Assembly: GCF_037975245.1 (NCBI RefSeq)
Contig: NC_092563.1
Coordinates: 16,463,094 to 16,527,093 of the forward strand
Reading direction: 5' to 3'
DNA from: Apostichopus japonicus
Lineage: Eukaryota > Echinodermata > Holothuroidea > Aspidochirotida > Stichopodidae
DNA length: 64,000 bases
In this document: positions 34,813 to 47,800 of the stretch, one piece after another
How the letters are laid out: each line of letters starts with the position of its first letter
How positions within the stretch are numbered: the stretch's first letter is position 1
Made by a program: the position numbers and the translations under genes
The notes under the pieces: generated by a model
Database searches by the model: none
Seen by the model: only the letters and a program-made list of their open reading frames with translations
Told to the model about the DNA's origin: nothing

Positions 34813-35315
34813 CTGAAAGATAAAAGGGATATAAAGAATGATATTTACTAATTCATTTATACAGAAAAAGTTATATGAATATGCACGATGTAGAATAAAT
34901 ATTGCAGGATCTTAAATGGAGATGAAAGAACTCACATTATAAATACACTAGTAACCATGGAATTGATCTCATGTGGAAAAAATCCAGCAGAATGTTAAGT
35001 TCTATATCACACCAATTAAAACAAAAGTATGAACTACATTTGTGATGAATGCTACGCATCATTTATGAAGCATTTGTGTAGTAATTGGCCCACATGACTA
35101 CATGCGTATTTCATTCTGTGTTGCCAGACGATTATAAGTCCCTGATATATTTACATACTCACCCTGTATCCAGTGCTGGATTTACGGGCTTCGGCTGTAC
35201 CCTTCACTCTCTTTAATTCTTTCTTATTTCTTTTGTACTCAGATTTACCAATGGATTTGCGATATTGCTCAACTGGGAGGTGAGCCCTCTGTGAGTTATC
35301 CTTCTTCCCCATCAT
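34732..35315 (-). CDS. TRIQK: TRIQK, triple QxxK/R motif-containing protein
   Basis: Two coding exons (35163-35315 and 34732-34812) join in phase 0 to 77 residues; the human protein is 86. The N-terminal part holds MGKKD and LPVEQYRKSIGKSEYK, closely matching the conserved TRIQK block (12 of 16 positions, human sequence recalled from memory). A basic linker follows, then a single hydrophobic segment (residues 54-72, FLLLMSVFAVFCIIYAILY) and a very short tail. TRIQK is described as a small ER-membrane protein conserved in animals, function unclear. Only the first of the three QxxK/R motifs keeps its Gln. The start is one of two adjacent ATGs (35315 or 35312); the second matches the usual MG start. 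The 5' UTR exon lies further upstream and was not found. Confidence 0.88.
35163..35315 (-). CDS. TRIQK: TRIQK first coding exon
   Basis: The exon runs to the acceptor at 35339-35340 (CATCTTTCAG), giving 23 nt of 5' UTR; donor GTGAGTATG after TACAGG. Encodes 51 residues with the LPVEQYRK motif. Confidence 0.87.
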
Positions 35316-35471
35316 AAACACGTCGTACCGAAGGTTTCCTGAAAGATGAAATACAGTACGTTAGTTAAAGCAACTGTAAAAGTTTAGTGACGCTTTCTAG
35401 AGTGAGGCAACCTGACCACACCAACAGAATATAATACACAGGGAGAAATGGTCTTTGGACCAAGCTCAGGA

Positions 35472-35846
35472 TTAAAGGCATTGGAGACTCGCCCCAAACC
35501 GCGTGCGGCCATCTGAAAAAGTTAACTTTCCATTGCTTGCAAGTGACGTTTTGTTCGTGTCGCTACAAAATGCAGACAGTACAGTAATGAAACGTGATAC
35601 CTTGTTATCTTTAGCTGGATCTGAGATGTCCATCGCTGTAGCGTTTGTACACTGTGCTGTGGGTATTGACCGCAGCTGTATATACTGACCATACACTAGT
35701 GTCTAATTACCGATGGTAGCAAGCTGTGTTTGTGTGTTTTCTGCGATCGATGGTGGTGTCTAACAGTTCTGTTACACCTCATTCGAAACTAGGTCAGATT
35801 ACCGGCATTAGACGTTTCTTCTTGCGCGAGTCTTCACACCCTTTAA
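35472..35846 (-). mobile_element. TTAA-flanked MITE (copy 3 of 3, inverted)
   Basis: 375 bp in reverse orientation relative to copies 1 and 2, TTAA at both edges. It sits about 130 bp upstream of the first TRIQK coding exon, probably in its 5' intron. Confidence 0.85.
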
Positions 35847-38800
35847 GATGAGTATGAGATGAGGCCAAGATACTGATGGTAATGTGCCTAGCCTAAGTTA
35901 GGCTGATGCTAAGACTAGTAACATTTAAGAGGATTGAACCCTAAACTTTTGTCCTCATTATTTTTATGCTTGTGCTTTGTAAGAATATGAACACTTGTGT
36001 GATGTTTTAGTATTTCACATTCAGGGGCATGCCTTAGCTACACCAAACTCTTATCACTTAATCATATCTGCGTAGGCTATACCATAACCTGACCAGATGC
36101 TATATATAGGACTTAAAACCTAACTTAGGTCTCAGCCTAGGCCTAACTTAGTTAGGCTACAGTACAACCTACACTGCAACAATGCGCAGTAGGCCTACAG
36201 GAATATGGCTATGAAAATAATTCACCTGTGAAATTAGAGGTCTAAAATTTCAATTTACGGGCTCCCCTGTTTCAGATGATATTACTGGCTGGTATAGGTG
36301 GTAAGAAGCGATAACACGAAAAACTTCACTACTCTTCTTTGCACCTCCCTGTATAGCTGACATGACACGTAGCCTACCTAACTGTCTGGTGTTGTTTACA
36401 AATTTGATACAGGTCAGTCCTTTGTACTGTATGCAACGTACCTGGACTAGTACACACATATACATGTATGAGATTCTCTTGATCGGCTGTCAGAGAGTGG
36501 TTGGATCAGACTACAAAGTGCAGACGCAATACCCATCACTACTTGGGCAAGCTCGTCACAATCACAGATATTTATATATTACTGTGGTCACAATTTAAAC
36601 TGCATTTTGTGCTGTCTTTCGTCGCTATCAATCCTCAACCAAGGGACGCACATTAAATTGGAACTAGGTGGGGACGGCAGAATTTTAATTCTGGGCAAGG
36701 GACTGGTGATGACGTAACATCCTCATGATCATAAAATTACCGTCTGGATGTAACGGCACTGAGGTTGAGAGTGGGTGTCAAGTTGTTTGGTGTTCGTGTC
36801 CAGACATCATCTTGGGTGACTTTTCTTGAAATCTGACCTTTTCATCCAAGGTTCAGAGAAGAAGTCCCCCCACCTCAGAGTGGGGTGGGGGTGGGGCAGA
36901 AACTTACTCAAGGATATAAAGTCAACCCAGTGCACATTTTGAGAATATTTAGTCCAACTTGTACTTTCGACGATTCGAAACTTCTAGGATCAAGTTGAAA
37001 TTAATATCAATAAGAAACGTCAACACTTCTGCATGTGCGGAGATGAAATAGTCGAAATTTGAGAGAAAAAGTTAGCCTTTCAGTATAACAAGTAGAAGTT
37101 ACAAAATTATACATATATTGTCGAAGTTTCATGAAACATGTCAACATTTTTGGACAACAAAATTAAAAAATGATGGTATTTATCTGGTCAAAATTTGGAG
37201 AAACATGTCAAAACAGAAAATCGATAACAAAGTTAAGTTTTGGTGATGCAGCAGGCTGGGGAGGGGAGGCAGTGGGGGTCAAGCATGCATATATAAAGAC
37301 AAGTTTACTCCCTCCAGTCATAAGCTTCCATTTTTTCCCAGAAAAATGATTTTTTTTTAGGGATGAATTTAGACATATAGTTTCAAGAGATCCTAGCCCA
37401 TTTGCAAGTTATGTTTTGGTTAGGGTCCATACTCAGTTATGATTAGCTTGAATTGCTTGCTAAACGGTTGTTCAGTCTTCTCCAAATTTATATGGTAGGA
37501 CCTGTTAAAAGATCGTCATTTTAAGGAGTGATTGTTAGACTGGTGTCATTCATCCTTTTTTATTGCCATGTCTGTTTGTATTTATGCCACAAATATAAAT
37601 TGCATCTATTTTATAATACATCACTAGAATTTTCCTAATGCACATTGCCTCCTTTAAAACCTATATTTAGTATTCTTTACACTTCAGTCTCTGAAAAAGA
37701 TCCTGCTAGGATCGAAACATCAGGCCTACTTACTTTTACACATTCTCTTTAGTGGATAAGCAGTTTACTAACAGTTTTGTTTCATTTAATTTTCTATTTC
37801 ACTTCAACAGACAAAGTAAGAAAAATCACAAAACACGCACAAAAAGAAAAGTTTACTCACTTCTTTTTCAACTAATATTATAGTATGCACAACACAAGTT
37901 TAAAATTCAATTGATCACAAGTACAATTTTGAGATTTAAAAATACCTGTCATTTACTTAGCAAAGAAATTGTTAAAATCTGGTGAAGTCTTCACCTCAGT
38001 CCACTGATGAATGGAAAACTGTCCTTATCTATAAGAAGGAACCCATGAGCTTACAAAAAAACAAAAAATGTGAAAAAATGGCAAATAACTTCCTCAAATT
38101 GTGTCCTTCCTTCATTAAATCTTCAGTAATCAACGTTAAAAATCTAAGAAAATAGATAATAAACAGCTGATTTGTGACTGAAGTTCCCGTTCAATTCGTC
38201 AAATGCTCTCTCATAATAATTTAACAACATCAATGAACAAAGAGTAAATGATTTTATACATAATTTGTACATGCTTTACTAGTTGAAAGAGATAAGCCTA
38301 TTCTCACCAGTTGTCTCAGTGAAACATTGTTGTACCTCCAAGGTTAAGAGTTAACACTGACTTTCAAAGCATTTTTTTCACAAAGATTCCAAGATTTCAA
38401 ATAATATACACCTCTCCTGCGGAATCCATTTTGACAACCAAATTACTAAGAATTTTCATTGGCAATCATTTGAATTTGTTGCACTGAAAATGTTATGGGT
38501 TACTATGTCGTTGTCTATTAATGGTTTCATATACATACTGGCTCTATGTCCGTAACGGTACAGCTCTTATTCAGAACCCTGTAAGTGAGGTAAGCATCTT
38601 TGCAAAGTGATTGGGCTGGTTTAGTACCCATATATGGTCTCACATAGGACCACATAAAAGTACCCTACCCACTCTACCAGTTATCCAAGACTGAACATAA
38701 GCTACGACATCAGTGAGAAAGTTCTCAGATCACTGAAAAACATCCAACACTTTACCTGAGAAAGGAGGATAACTTAGTAGTAAATTTTAGGTTGTAACAC

Positions 38801-41530
38801 TGCTATATACTCTACAAAATTGATTGTTACAGAGGATTCAAGACATATTGTAATTATAGGAGAACCTAAACCCAACCATAGCAACTATAACTGTGATGTA
38901 CAATTCCATCACAAAGAAAGAAAACTCTAACCCCAATTGGAGATAAGTAATTTCATAGGTTTCCAATGTAATCAATGCGTGATTCAAACTGTTGACTTTC
39001 CTAGTGTATTTTTCTTTCCTCCGCATATTTTTTAATATAATGTGAGTAAACAGTTTTGACACTGAAAACAATGACGGATAGCACCATACATGAAATGAGA
39101 TTTTTTTCTTTAACGCCATGGCTGGGAATCCTTCATCACCAACACTTGAGTACTCATTTAAACGAAATTCTCTGTAAACTACTAAAAGCATTTCTAGGGT
39201 ATTGTTTCTAAAGGAAAAAAATTGCACAAGAACACAAAAAAATTGTTGTATGCATAAATGAAAGGTATAACTGAAGAAGTGGTCTCTCCTGATTGCTACA
39301 AAGAAAATTTTCATTTATGACCACAGAGTATAACTAAATTCATGTCTAAAACATTTGCATAGCAGGTTTATAATGATCCATTAAATTTTTGCTTAAATCA
39401 TCAGATACAAAAAAGTAAGGGCTGATGTACAAATACTGTGATACATGCTGTATATGCATCAAGCTATTTGGCTGTTTTTGCATATCAATACCTAAATAAG
39501 CTATATCAAATAAGGTATTCCAAGGACCAGAAATTCAAGTGATTATAAATTGGTAATCAATCAATCAATCAAGTGGTAATCAATGATTACCAACAACAAA
39601 AGTACATGACAAGCTCAGTATACAAAAGTACTAACACCGAGCAATTCATACCATTTGTCAACAACCGACCAGTTTTTCTTGCACCTTAAACTGCTTTATT
39701 GATATTATTTCATAGAAGTCAGACTCAGGAGGGAGATCTGGGTATCTGGAAGTAGAATACTACAGGCAGCACAACCAAGTCAATGTAAGCAGTTGGCTTT
39801 TGATTGTCCCTGGTTGTGGTTTCCACAGGAAACACAACTAATCATATATAACTCAAAATACATAAATTTGCATTTTTTGGGGGAAATAATTGCAAACTAA
39901 TCACTTGTTAAAAACTGGAGTATTATGTAAATACTGTATCATCAGGAGTAAATATCAATCTGTTTGAAATAGTCTGATGCTAGATGTGTTTCTTCGTTAA
40001 CTTAATGTTTCAGCTGGAAGAATATGATTGATGCAAATGTACAGTTGAAGCACAAAGCATACAAACACACAGACATACTAATGCATTTTGAAATAGTTCC
40101 TTTTCATATTACAGATCTTTCGTTAAAAAGGTAAACAGAAACTTTTTGAAACTGAGAGAACGAAAGTTCTTTTAAAGTACAGCTGTAATGATCCATCTCT
40201 ATGACGTTTTACTGTGGTCTAGTATATACCCCAACTATGTGATTTCATCGATGGTAAGGAACGGAAAGATTAATACCTGCGAAGGTCGGGAGTCAAGTCG
40301 CTTGAAGTAAGGAAAACTGACTTCGCACATGCGTGAAGTTTACTGTATAATTACGGTAAATATCATACGGGCACAGTGAACTACGAAAACAAATTTTACA
40401 ATAGTATAGGAAAGTGGATTATCCACAACTGTTTTGCCATATATGAAAAAGAAGGAGTCTAAAAATAATCATATTTATTAACACCCTCTCAGTGTTAAGA
40501 AAAATACACTTATTTGGACTTTCTACAGGAAGAATGTCAAAGCCCTTGGCATCTTCCTTTTGTTTATGAAAAGAGTTTTAGAAAGAGCTTTTCAAGATAA
40601 CAAAAAGATGGGGATATAAATACAAATGTCAAGTACTAACTAACTAACAAGATGAAATGTATATTTAATACATTCCATGACATCTGATATATTTATTGCC
40701 AAATTCATGGAAGTTTCACAGGCCTAAGAGTTATACAAGTTTTTTTTTTTTTTCTTGAGATTTCGCTGGTATGACAGCTACAATAATGTTCAAATTTTGG
40801 GTATTTTAATGTTTTGTTGTTGTGTTTTTGTCGAAGAAACCTTGCATTCCCTTTTCTACTACCTATTTAATTCAAAGGACTAGTATTATAGTATAACATA
40901 CCACAGAAGGGTCACACTCATAACATCAACTGCGATGTCAACACGTTATTGTTTTGAACTATAGAAATCGATATTAATTTAGCCAAGAAATTCTCAATAA
41001 AGACTCTACTGAACGTATTTTACATTCATAAACAGGATAGGTTAAGCCGCAAATTTGATAACTGGTTTAATGCATTTCAGTTTTATCATCATATTTAATT
41101 GTCTCGTGAGCCCATCCTTGTCTACATTCCGGCTCGTGATTGGTTAAACCATCTGACAATACTTAAAACAAAATATCTACTTTGACAATTTCAGTTTCGA
41201 TATTTTCAACTTTTTTAGGATGCCCTTGACCTCAAGGACCGCACCAACAGGATTCAATCCAATTGGCTAACCCAAACTATCTTTGTTTACAGTTTTATAA
41301 GTGGCTTCACACAGTAGAAATCAAGTACTTTTTCCAAAGAATTTGCAGCACCAGTCATCAAATATTTAAGGGCAATAAAACGTTAGATACCTCTCCTCTC
41401 CTTATTGCCAAGCATATTAAAGGCCGTCTCGTAACTGCAGTAGACGTGACGACCTCTACTTCAAAATAAAATAAACCCATCGTCCGTCCTCGCTTTCCAA
41501 GACTCACTAAATCCTTTAGCATCGATTGCT
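35847..41530. other. TRIQK upstream / TPX2 downstream region, no exon recognised
   Basis: Both neighbours are on the reverse strand, so this holds TRIQK's unplaced 5' exon and promoter and the TPX2 3' UTR. A 158-codon reverse open frame at 38838-39314 has no recognised domain and is not called. A short structured repeat lies at 37690-37735. Confidence 0.45.
37690..37735 (+). repeat. hammerhead-like short repeat (copy 1)
   Basis: CTGAAAAAGATCCTGCTAGG then ATCGAAACATCAGGCC. GATCC and GGATC form a stem, followed by GAAAC as in a hammerhead core; one core position (CTGANGA) is changed. An inverted related copy lies at 62947-63008. Ribozyme identity is speculative. Confidence 0.3.
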
Positions 41531-41865
41531 TCACATATCCATTTTGCTTCTCCTTCTGTCCGAGAACCTTGGAGACTCCGCCATGGTGAGAGGTTTATCG
41601 CTGGGCTGTACGCACACTCCTTTAAATCGGTGGATCGGCTGAGCCTTGTGTACTAATTCTGATCTCAGCTTAGCGATATTTTTCTGCTCCTCCTCCTCCT
41701 CTAATTGTCTCTGTTGCTCCAGTACTGCCATCTTCTGCGACTCCATCTCGTATCTCTTCCTATCGAAATCTTCTCGCTCCTCTGCCCGCCTCTCGGTGTT
41801 AAGCTGGAAGTCTGATATATCTGGAGGGGTGAACAAGGAATCTTGCCATGTTTCATATTCTTCAA
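41531..41865 (-). CDS. TPX2: TPX2 exon 17 (terminal)
   Basis: Acceptor CTTGGTACAAG, phase 1 in; residues 670-780. Charged coiled coil ending in LRSELVHKAQPIHRFKG and KPLTMAESPRFSDRR, matching the conserved vertebrate C-terminus. Stop TGA at 41531-41533. Confidence 0.92.
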
Positions 41866-44800
41866 CTTGTACCAAGAGGAATTTAAAAAAAAAACTCAGT
41901 GAAAAACTTTTTCTTTTAATCTCCACGACTCAACAGAATATTTGTTCCCGTAAAAAGTATTCTCTCCCGTTAATCCTCAACTATTAATTTGTAAACACAT
42001 TTCTTTCAACTGACCTGTGGGGAATATAAAATAGCTCCTAAACACACTTTGATTTCAAAATAATCCCCACACCATATTTGTTTGCCTTGCTAGTCACCCA
42101 CAATGATGCTAACGAAATTTAAATCTTGTAATGTTAAATATGTTAGGCTGACCCAGGAGAATAAAAAATTTAACATTGAAAGATTGAGGTTGCTTGTAAA
42201 TAAGTCTAAGTGATTGATTACAAGTTACCTGTGAGTGGTTTGTTGGTTTTGTCCGGCTTAAACGGTTCTTGGTAAAGGACGTTGGCCGGTCTGGCTCTGA
42301 ACGAACTGCAACGTTTCTTCTGCTCCTGTAGTTCTTTCTCGAGCTGTCGGGAGAGACAAACATAGGCATCTATGATAAGATCCAAAAGTAAATCTTGTTA
42401 CAGATTTGGGATCTAACATTTACCATGATTATTCTCAAAGTTTTGCCTCAGTCTTTAACAAACTGGTTTATTCTGATGGCCCTATTAAACATTAAATGAT
42501 TAGGAGATCCTCAAAACGCCATGCAACTTTCCCTGAATCAAAGCTTTAGGAACTTGGCATTGTACGTACCCGATACAAAGTAAATTAAAGCAGATGACTG
42601 GAGTTGGGAGTTGAAATTGTTTTATTTTGCAATACTGAAACCATACTTTGTTCAGAGCTAAATCAAATCACGTTTCATCACTTGTAAAAAAGCAAGAGGT
42701 TGTGAAAAATGTTTACATTTGAAATGTTAACCTCGACTAGTAAGATAGTAAACTGCATATTTATGGGAGTTTATGTATCCGAATACCATAGAAAAATTGT
42801 AGTGTCAAAATCAAACTCAAAAAGAGCTGTTTGAATCAAAGCCTGATAATGTTTCCTGTACTTACTTCTTCAGCCCACTTTTCAGCCCTTTTAGCCCCAT
42901 TGTTCTCCCCTTCCAGGTTAAAGGGTGCTGGCTTGGTCGTCGGTTTGGACTTCTTGACTGGGATACCGACTTGTTCCTTCTGATCTGGCAGAGGCTGAGC
43001 ATGGAATATTCTGGCCTGAAAGAAGAAGATTAAAGAAAAACTCATAAAATTGATGAAGTAACTTGTTGCATTTTGTTTAGATTACTTCACTGCAAACCAC
43101 ATTGAACCTCACATATTGAGGGGAAAAAGTTTCAAGAAATGACTATTAACAGACCTCCTGTTCTTGTTTATATATTTCCTGTACTTTAGCCTCTTTCTTG
43201 GCCTGGGTCTCCCGATCTCTGTCGGCAAACGAGAAAGGTGCTGGAGTAGTCGTTTTATGATGAAGGTTTGGTTTGAACGGGACCCCGAGATGAGGCAATG
43301 GTCTGGCTTTTATCATATGATCAACTTCTTCCTGTAAGACAAACCAAACAAAAACAATTAAGTCTGTACTCCTTTAGCAGGGGTTCACGATCAAACTGTC
43401 CAGGAGGGGGATCCAAAGGGTTGGAACACAGGGCCAGATAAAATCCAAATGTGTCCTCAATATGCAGGGTAAGTCTGTAGGGTACAGTAGCCTGGAGGAC
43501 TAAATGTCTGCATTACCTGATCCTTGCAAGGCTGTGGATGGATTACTTTTTTTTCCCCAAACAGGAAAAAAAATATGCGGTCCGGATTTGGCCCACTGGT
43601 GACTGTTTGAGACACCTGACCTTCATAGTGAGAGTCCAATTCAGCTGATTAATTAACTTTTCGTTTGGAACCAAAGTTCTCTTTCACTTGGTCTATTACA
43701 GGGTTGCCAGCAGTCAAGAAAAACAACACTGTTGTTACCGGAACAGTTCAGGGAATATTTTATTGTTAAATAAATAAAATGAATGATAAAATGAATACAA
43801 TTTTGTGTAGCATTTTTTAGGGCTCTGCATATTTTCTCTCATTTGAAGCTGTAGTTCCTGTGTATAAAACGTTATACATCTTTACACCTGTACAGCAACT
43901 TGACCCATTTGTATAGCATTTTGTAATGAGACACTGGAGAAATTATTCCCTGCAATTGGTGTTTCTGATTTATTCTAGAAATAACCCTTACCTCCTTAGG
44001 TGGTTCTGGTTCCTTAGGCCTGATGCGGTTTTTCAAGGCAAACGCCGGAGATTTGGGGCACGTCACTGGGATCTGTTTAGCCTTTCCGACTCCCTGTAAC
44101 GCAGAGGAAAATGGGGACAAAATGATGAAGACTTAATATCAGTTCTAAAACGTGCTAATAAAATTGCTTAACCTTGGCATGGCTAACTGCAAATCTTTAC
44201 GAAATAAAAAGGAAATGTGGTTCATAAGCACTTAAATGATTGACTAGTGAATTGTTTTAACATTAGAGAGTTTGTGTGAATCCAAGGTTAATTCATCCGG
44301 TTTTATATTCAAATGAAATATTTAGAGATCTAAGAGACAAAAGATATCTCCAAGAGTAATTCTCCAAATCATAATCTTCATATTTGTAGAAAAAGGTGTT
44401 CTAATCAGTTTGAGTAAATACTCCACATTTAGGTTTGACAAAGGTAATGCAGAATTGAAAAAGTTTGAAACTTAAATGTTTTCCAAGCTTAAATGCTGTC
44501 ACTTTTCTGACCCAAAAATTTTGTATATAAAAAATAAACGGTAACTAAATTCGTTACAAGTGACTCACAGACTTCTTAAAACGATCCTTTTACCTTCAAA
44601 TTGATCTATCAAAGTTTTGAAAGGATAACTACGGTAGGTACTTTGAGCAGTGTTTTGTTCAACTTACAGTTACTCCTTCCAGCATTTTAGCTGGGATTGG
44701 TCTAGCATGGAACTCAAACTTCTCCTCCTGTTCCTCCTTCGAGTCTTTCGAACTCGAGGAACGCATCGATGTGTTCGACGAGGATGTACTATAGATCCTG

Positions 44801-47800
44801 CTGTCAACTGGGTTTGCTTTGAATTTGTATCTGCGGGAAGAAGTGAAATCCACAGTCGAGGTTAAGAAAACTAAAAAAATTGGGGAAACAACCGTTAACA
44901 CTTCAGACTTTATATCCTTTTATTGGCTACAGAAGCAAATTTTTGAAGAAAAAAAAAACACAAATTTCCTTTCATCCTGCTTTGTCAAAGCCTAGATGAA
45001 GCTAGAATGGGAAGGTTTCATTTCGAGTACTGAAAGTGCTTAACCCCACCCACCCCTCCCCCTGGAAAAAATAAAGGCAATAACAATGTTGGATTAATAT
45101 ATTATCATGAATTCTGAAGGGTCTCTTAGGGTGATCACAATTGTGCAATATTATTTTTGAGTATCACTTGTATTTTGTCATTTATAAATTATGTCCACAT
45201 ATTGGCAGCCAAACAGTTTCTTTTTTATCTCATTTTTGCAATACAGTCGTATTTACTTTTTAATTTCTTCCAGTTCTTTCTCTTCCTGTTCTGCGGCACT
45301 AATTACAGTGATCGGCCTCTTCCTTCCTAGGGTCGTTAGAGCTGGACTATGTGGAATGGTGAGTCCTAATTTATGTGACTTGGGAGGACACGGTCCTGGA
45401 ATTGAAGAAAAACATGGATTATTAGAGTTTACAATCACTGTAATATCTAAACCATGCTTATAGATGCACTGCTACTATGGAAACATAAAAATATGCAGGT
45501 TATGTAAAGTGATTCAAAAGTGGAGAAAAGAAAGACATTTGGAGATAATCATATAAACAAATTAGTTAACTTCAGGAACCACCAATACTTGGAATCATGT
45601 ATCGCAAGATAACAAAACCCTGATTGTGAACTACTTACATTAACACTAAAGGAAAAAAATAATTTCCAATTCCTTTGCTCCTTTGAAGTTTTAAAATAAG
45701 TACATTCCTTCCAGGCTGATCTACAAATTTTTGTTCTCGAATTTATCAAATCTCTCCAAAGAAACTAACCCTAGAGAGCACCATGTATGCCAGTGTAGAT
45801 CATTTAACACACTCAGAAGAATACAGAAAAAATATATCAATTTGAAAAAAAGAATACAAAGAAAAAGTATGACAGTAATTAACCTTTATTCTGTTCATTA
45901 ATAGGTTTACTGTGGAATCTATCTGGTGTCTTGTTCTGGAACTCCCTTAGCTGTAATGCGACTGTTTTCACTGCTTTGACAGGTGGACCCTGAGCGTGAG
46001 TATCTGTCACCCTCTTGCGAGTCGCAGTCAATAGTGGAGCCTTGATGACTGGTCGTCTTGTAGCCTTCGATCTTTTCTATAATACATAAAAGCGGACGAG
46101 AAAGGCAGAATAAGCTTTGCTTTGATGACCTTGCATAGTGGCATCATTGTGATAATTGGAACAAAGAAATAAATAACGATGACAGTTAACCTTGCATCAC
46201 TGTTCGTAGTAAGTACTAGGAACTGCTCACGAAAGTATTACTATGACAACTAGCCAAGTATAATTGTTAGTAGTAAGTACTAGGAACTACTGTTTGAATT
46301 AACAACTCAGGATAATGTTACCACGAGAACTATCCTTGTATAGCCTTTCCCGATAACATCCTCAAGACAAGAATACAAATATCAATAAAATGTCAGTTAA
46401 CAACAAGGATAAAGATATTGAAATAAATCCGTGCCCTTGATATACAACAATTCTTCTAATTAAATTTAAGAACAATTTTTTTACTACTCTGCTTATGAAT
46501 AAATATGATGGCAACTTCAGATTTGGACCGGTTGAAGAGACAACCAGGACCCCTGATAGAAGATGGACACCAAAGTTGCTGATATGCTTTGAAATTAATC
46601 AATTTTCAAGTCCTGTGCATCTTCTTTGAGGGTCTTTTGATATATCACGTGGCCTTTCTGTACTGCAGTATTCAAATAATCTAACACAACAATTACCATT
46701 GGTGTCTGTTTTATTCTTATTATAGTATGAATTAAAGAATAAACCAAAGTTGAATTTATACAAGTACAGTTAAATTTTATTTTAGCAGTATTGTAACATA
46801 CTGAAAACACAAGATTTAACATTACAGACAAATCACATTGTTATTGCATTAACAGAAGTTCATGAAACAGCAGAGTTCTCCTCCTAGGAAAAAAAAAACA
46901 AGAAATAAGGAAAGTAAGAACAAGATGATCCCTCACCCTCGCCTTTCTTTGTTTCTCTAGCTCCTCTTTTTCCCTTTCCTGCTCCTTTGTGAATTTCAGC
47001 CTATTGTCTGTTTTGAATCTAAATTCGTGGGGCTTTGTCGGGGGCTGGATCGACTTGGTAGGGGTGTAGCTCCTGGAGGCGCGGACCATCTGCAAGGAAT
47101 GCTGGGACATCTGTCTGGACTTTTCCAAAGCTTTCTTAGCCTCCTCGATCCTCTCCAACTCCATCTGTTCCGTCGTTTTCAGGTTCGAACCGTTCACGAG
47201 AGACTTGTGTGCCACACTGCCGTGAGAAAATTGATCGATTCCAGGGAATAACAAGTGAACAGCTATCATTTGAAAACAGAGGAATGATCAAGACACATGT
47301 ATGGGTGTATGTATTCTAAGTCCTCCTGCAAGCAGGAACTCGCGAAGAAGCCACCATTGGCTTATCAGAGCCGCAAGCTGACCAAAGTCAGGCTCTTAGA
47401 TTCAAATTTACCGTCCATGAAACTCAAATGGGGAAAGAAAGTAGCTGCTTGCAACCTAAGCTAGCACTAATCAAAGTGACATGACCGAAGTTGCTCAAGA
47501 TATTAAGGCAAGACAACAGTATTGAATGTTGAAGGATATGGAATATGTAAAATCCTGAACTGGTTGGCATGTTGTTGCGTTTGTAGAGAATTAGAGATCT
47601 AGGTGAGTTAAGATTTAAAATTTAGAATGACCAGAGGATTTCAGTGACTTTGTTTCCACCATTTCCAGCTATAATATAGTTTTACTTACTTTCCACTTGA
47701 GGCTTTAGCCGATGTACCATCGTTATAATGAACAGTGACTGGATGTTTGACATGGTCCCAGGACGTAACCAAGTTACTCGGCTTACGTTTCCTCATAGAT

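Noticed and set aside
38838-39314. 158-codon reverse open frame
   Set aside because: No recognised domain, hydrophobic AT-rich composition; a frame of this length is expected a few times by chance in six frames of 64 kb.
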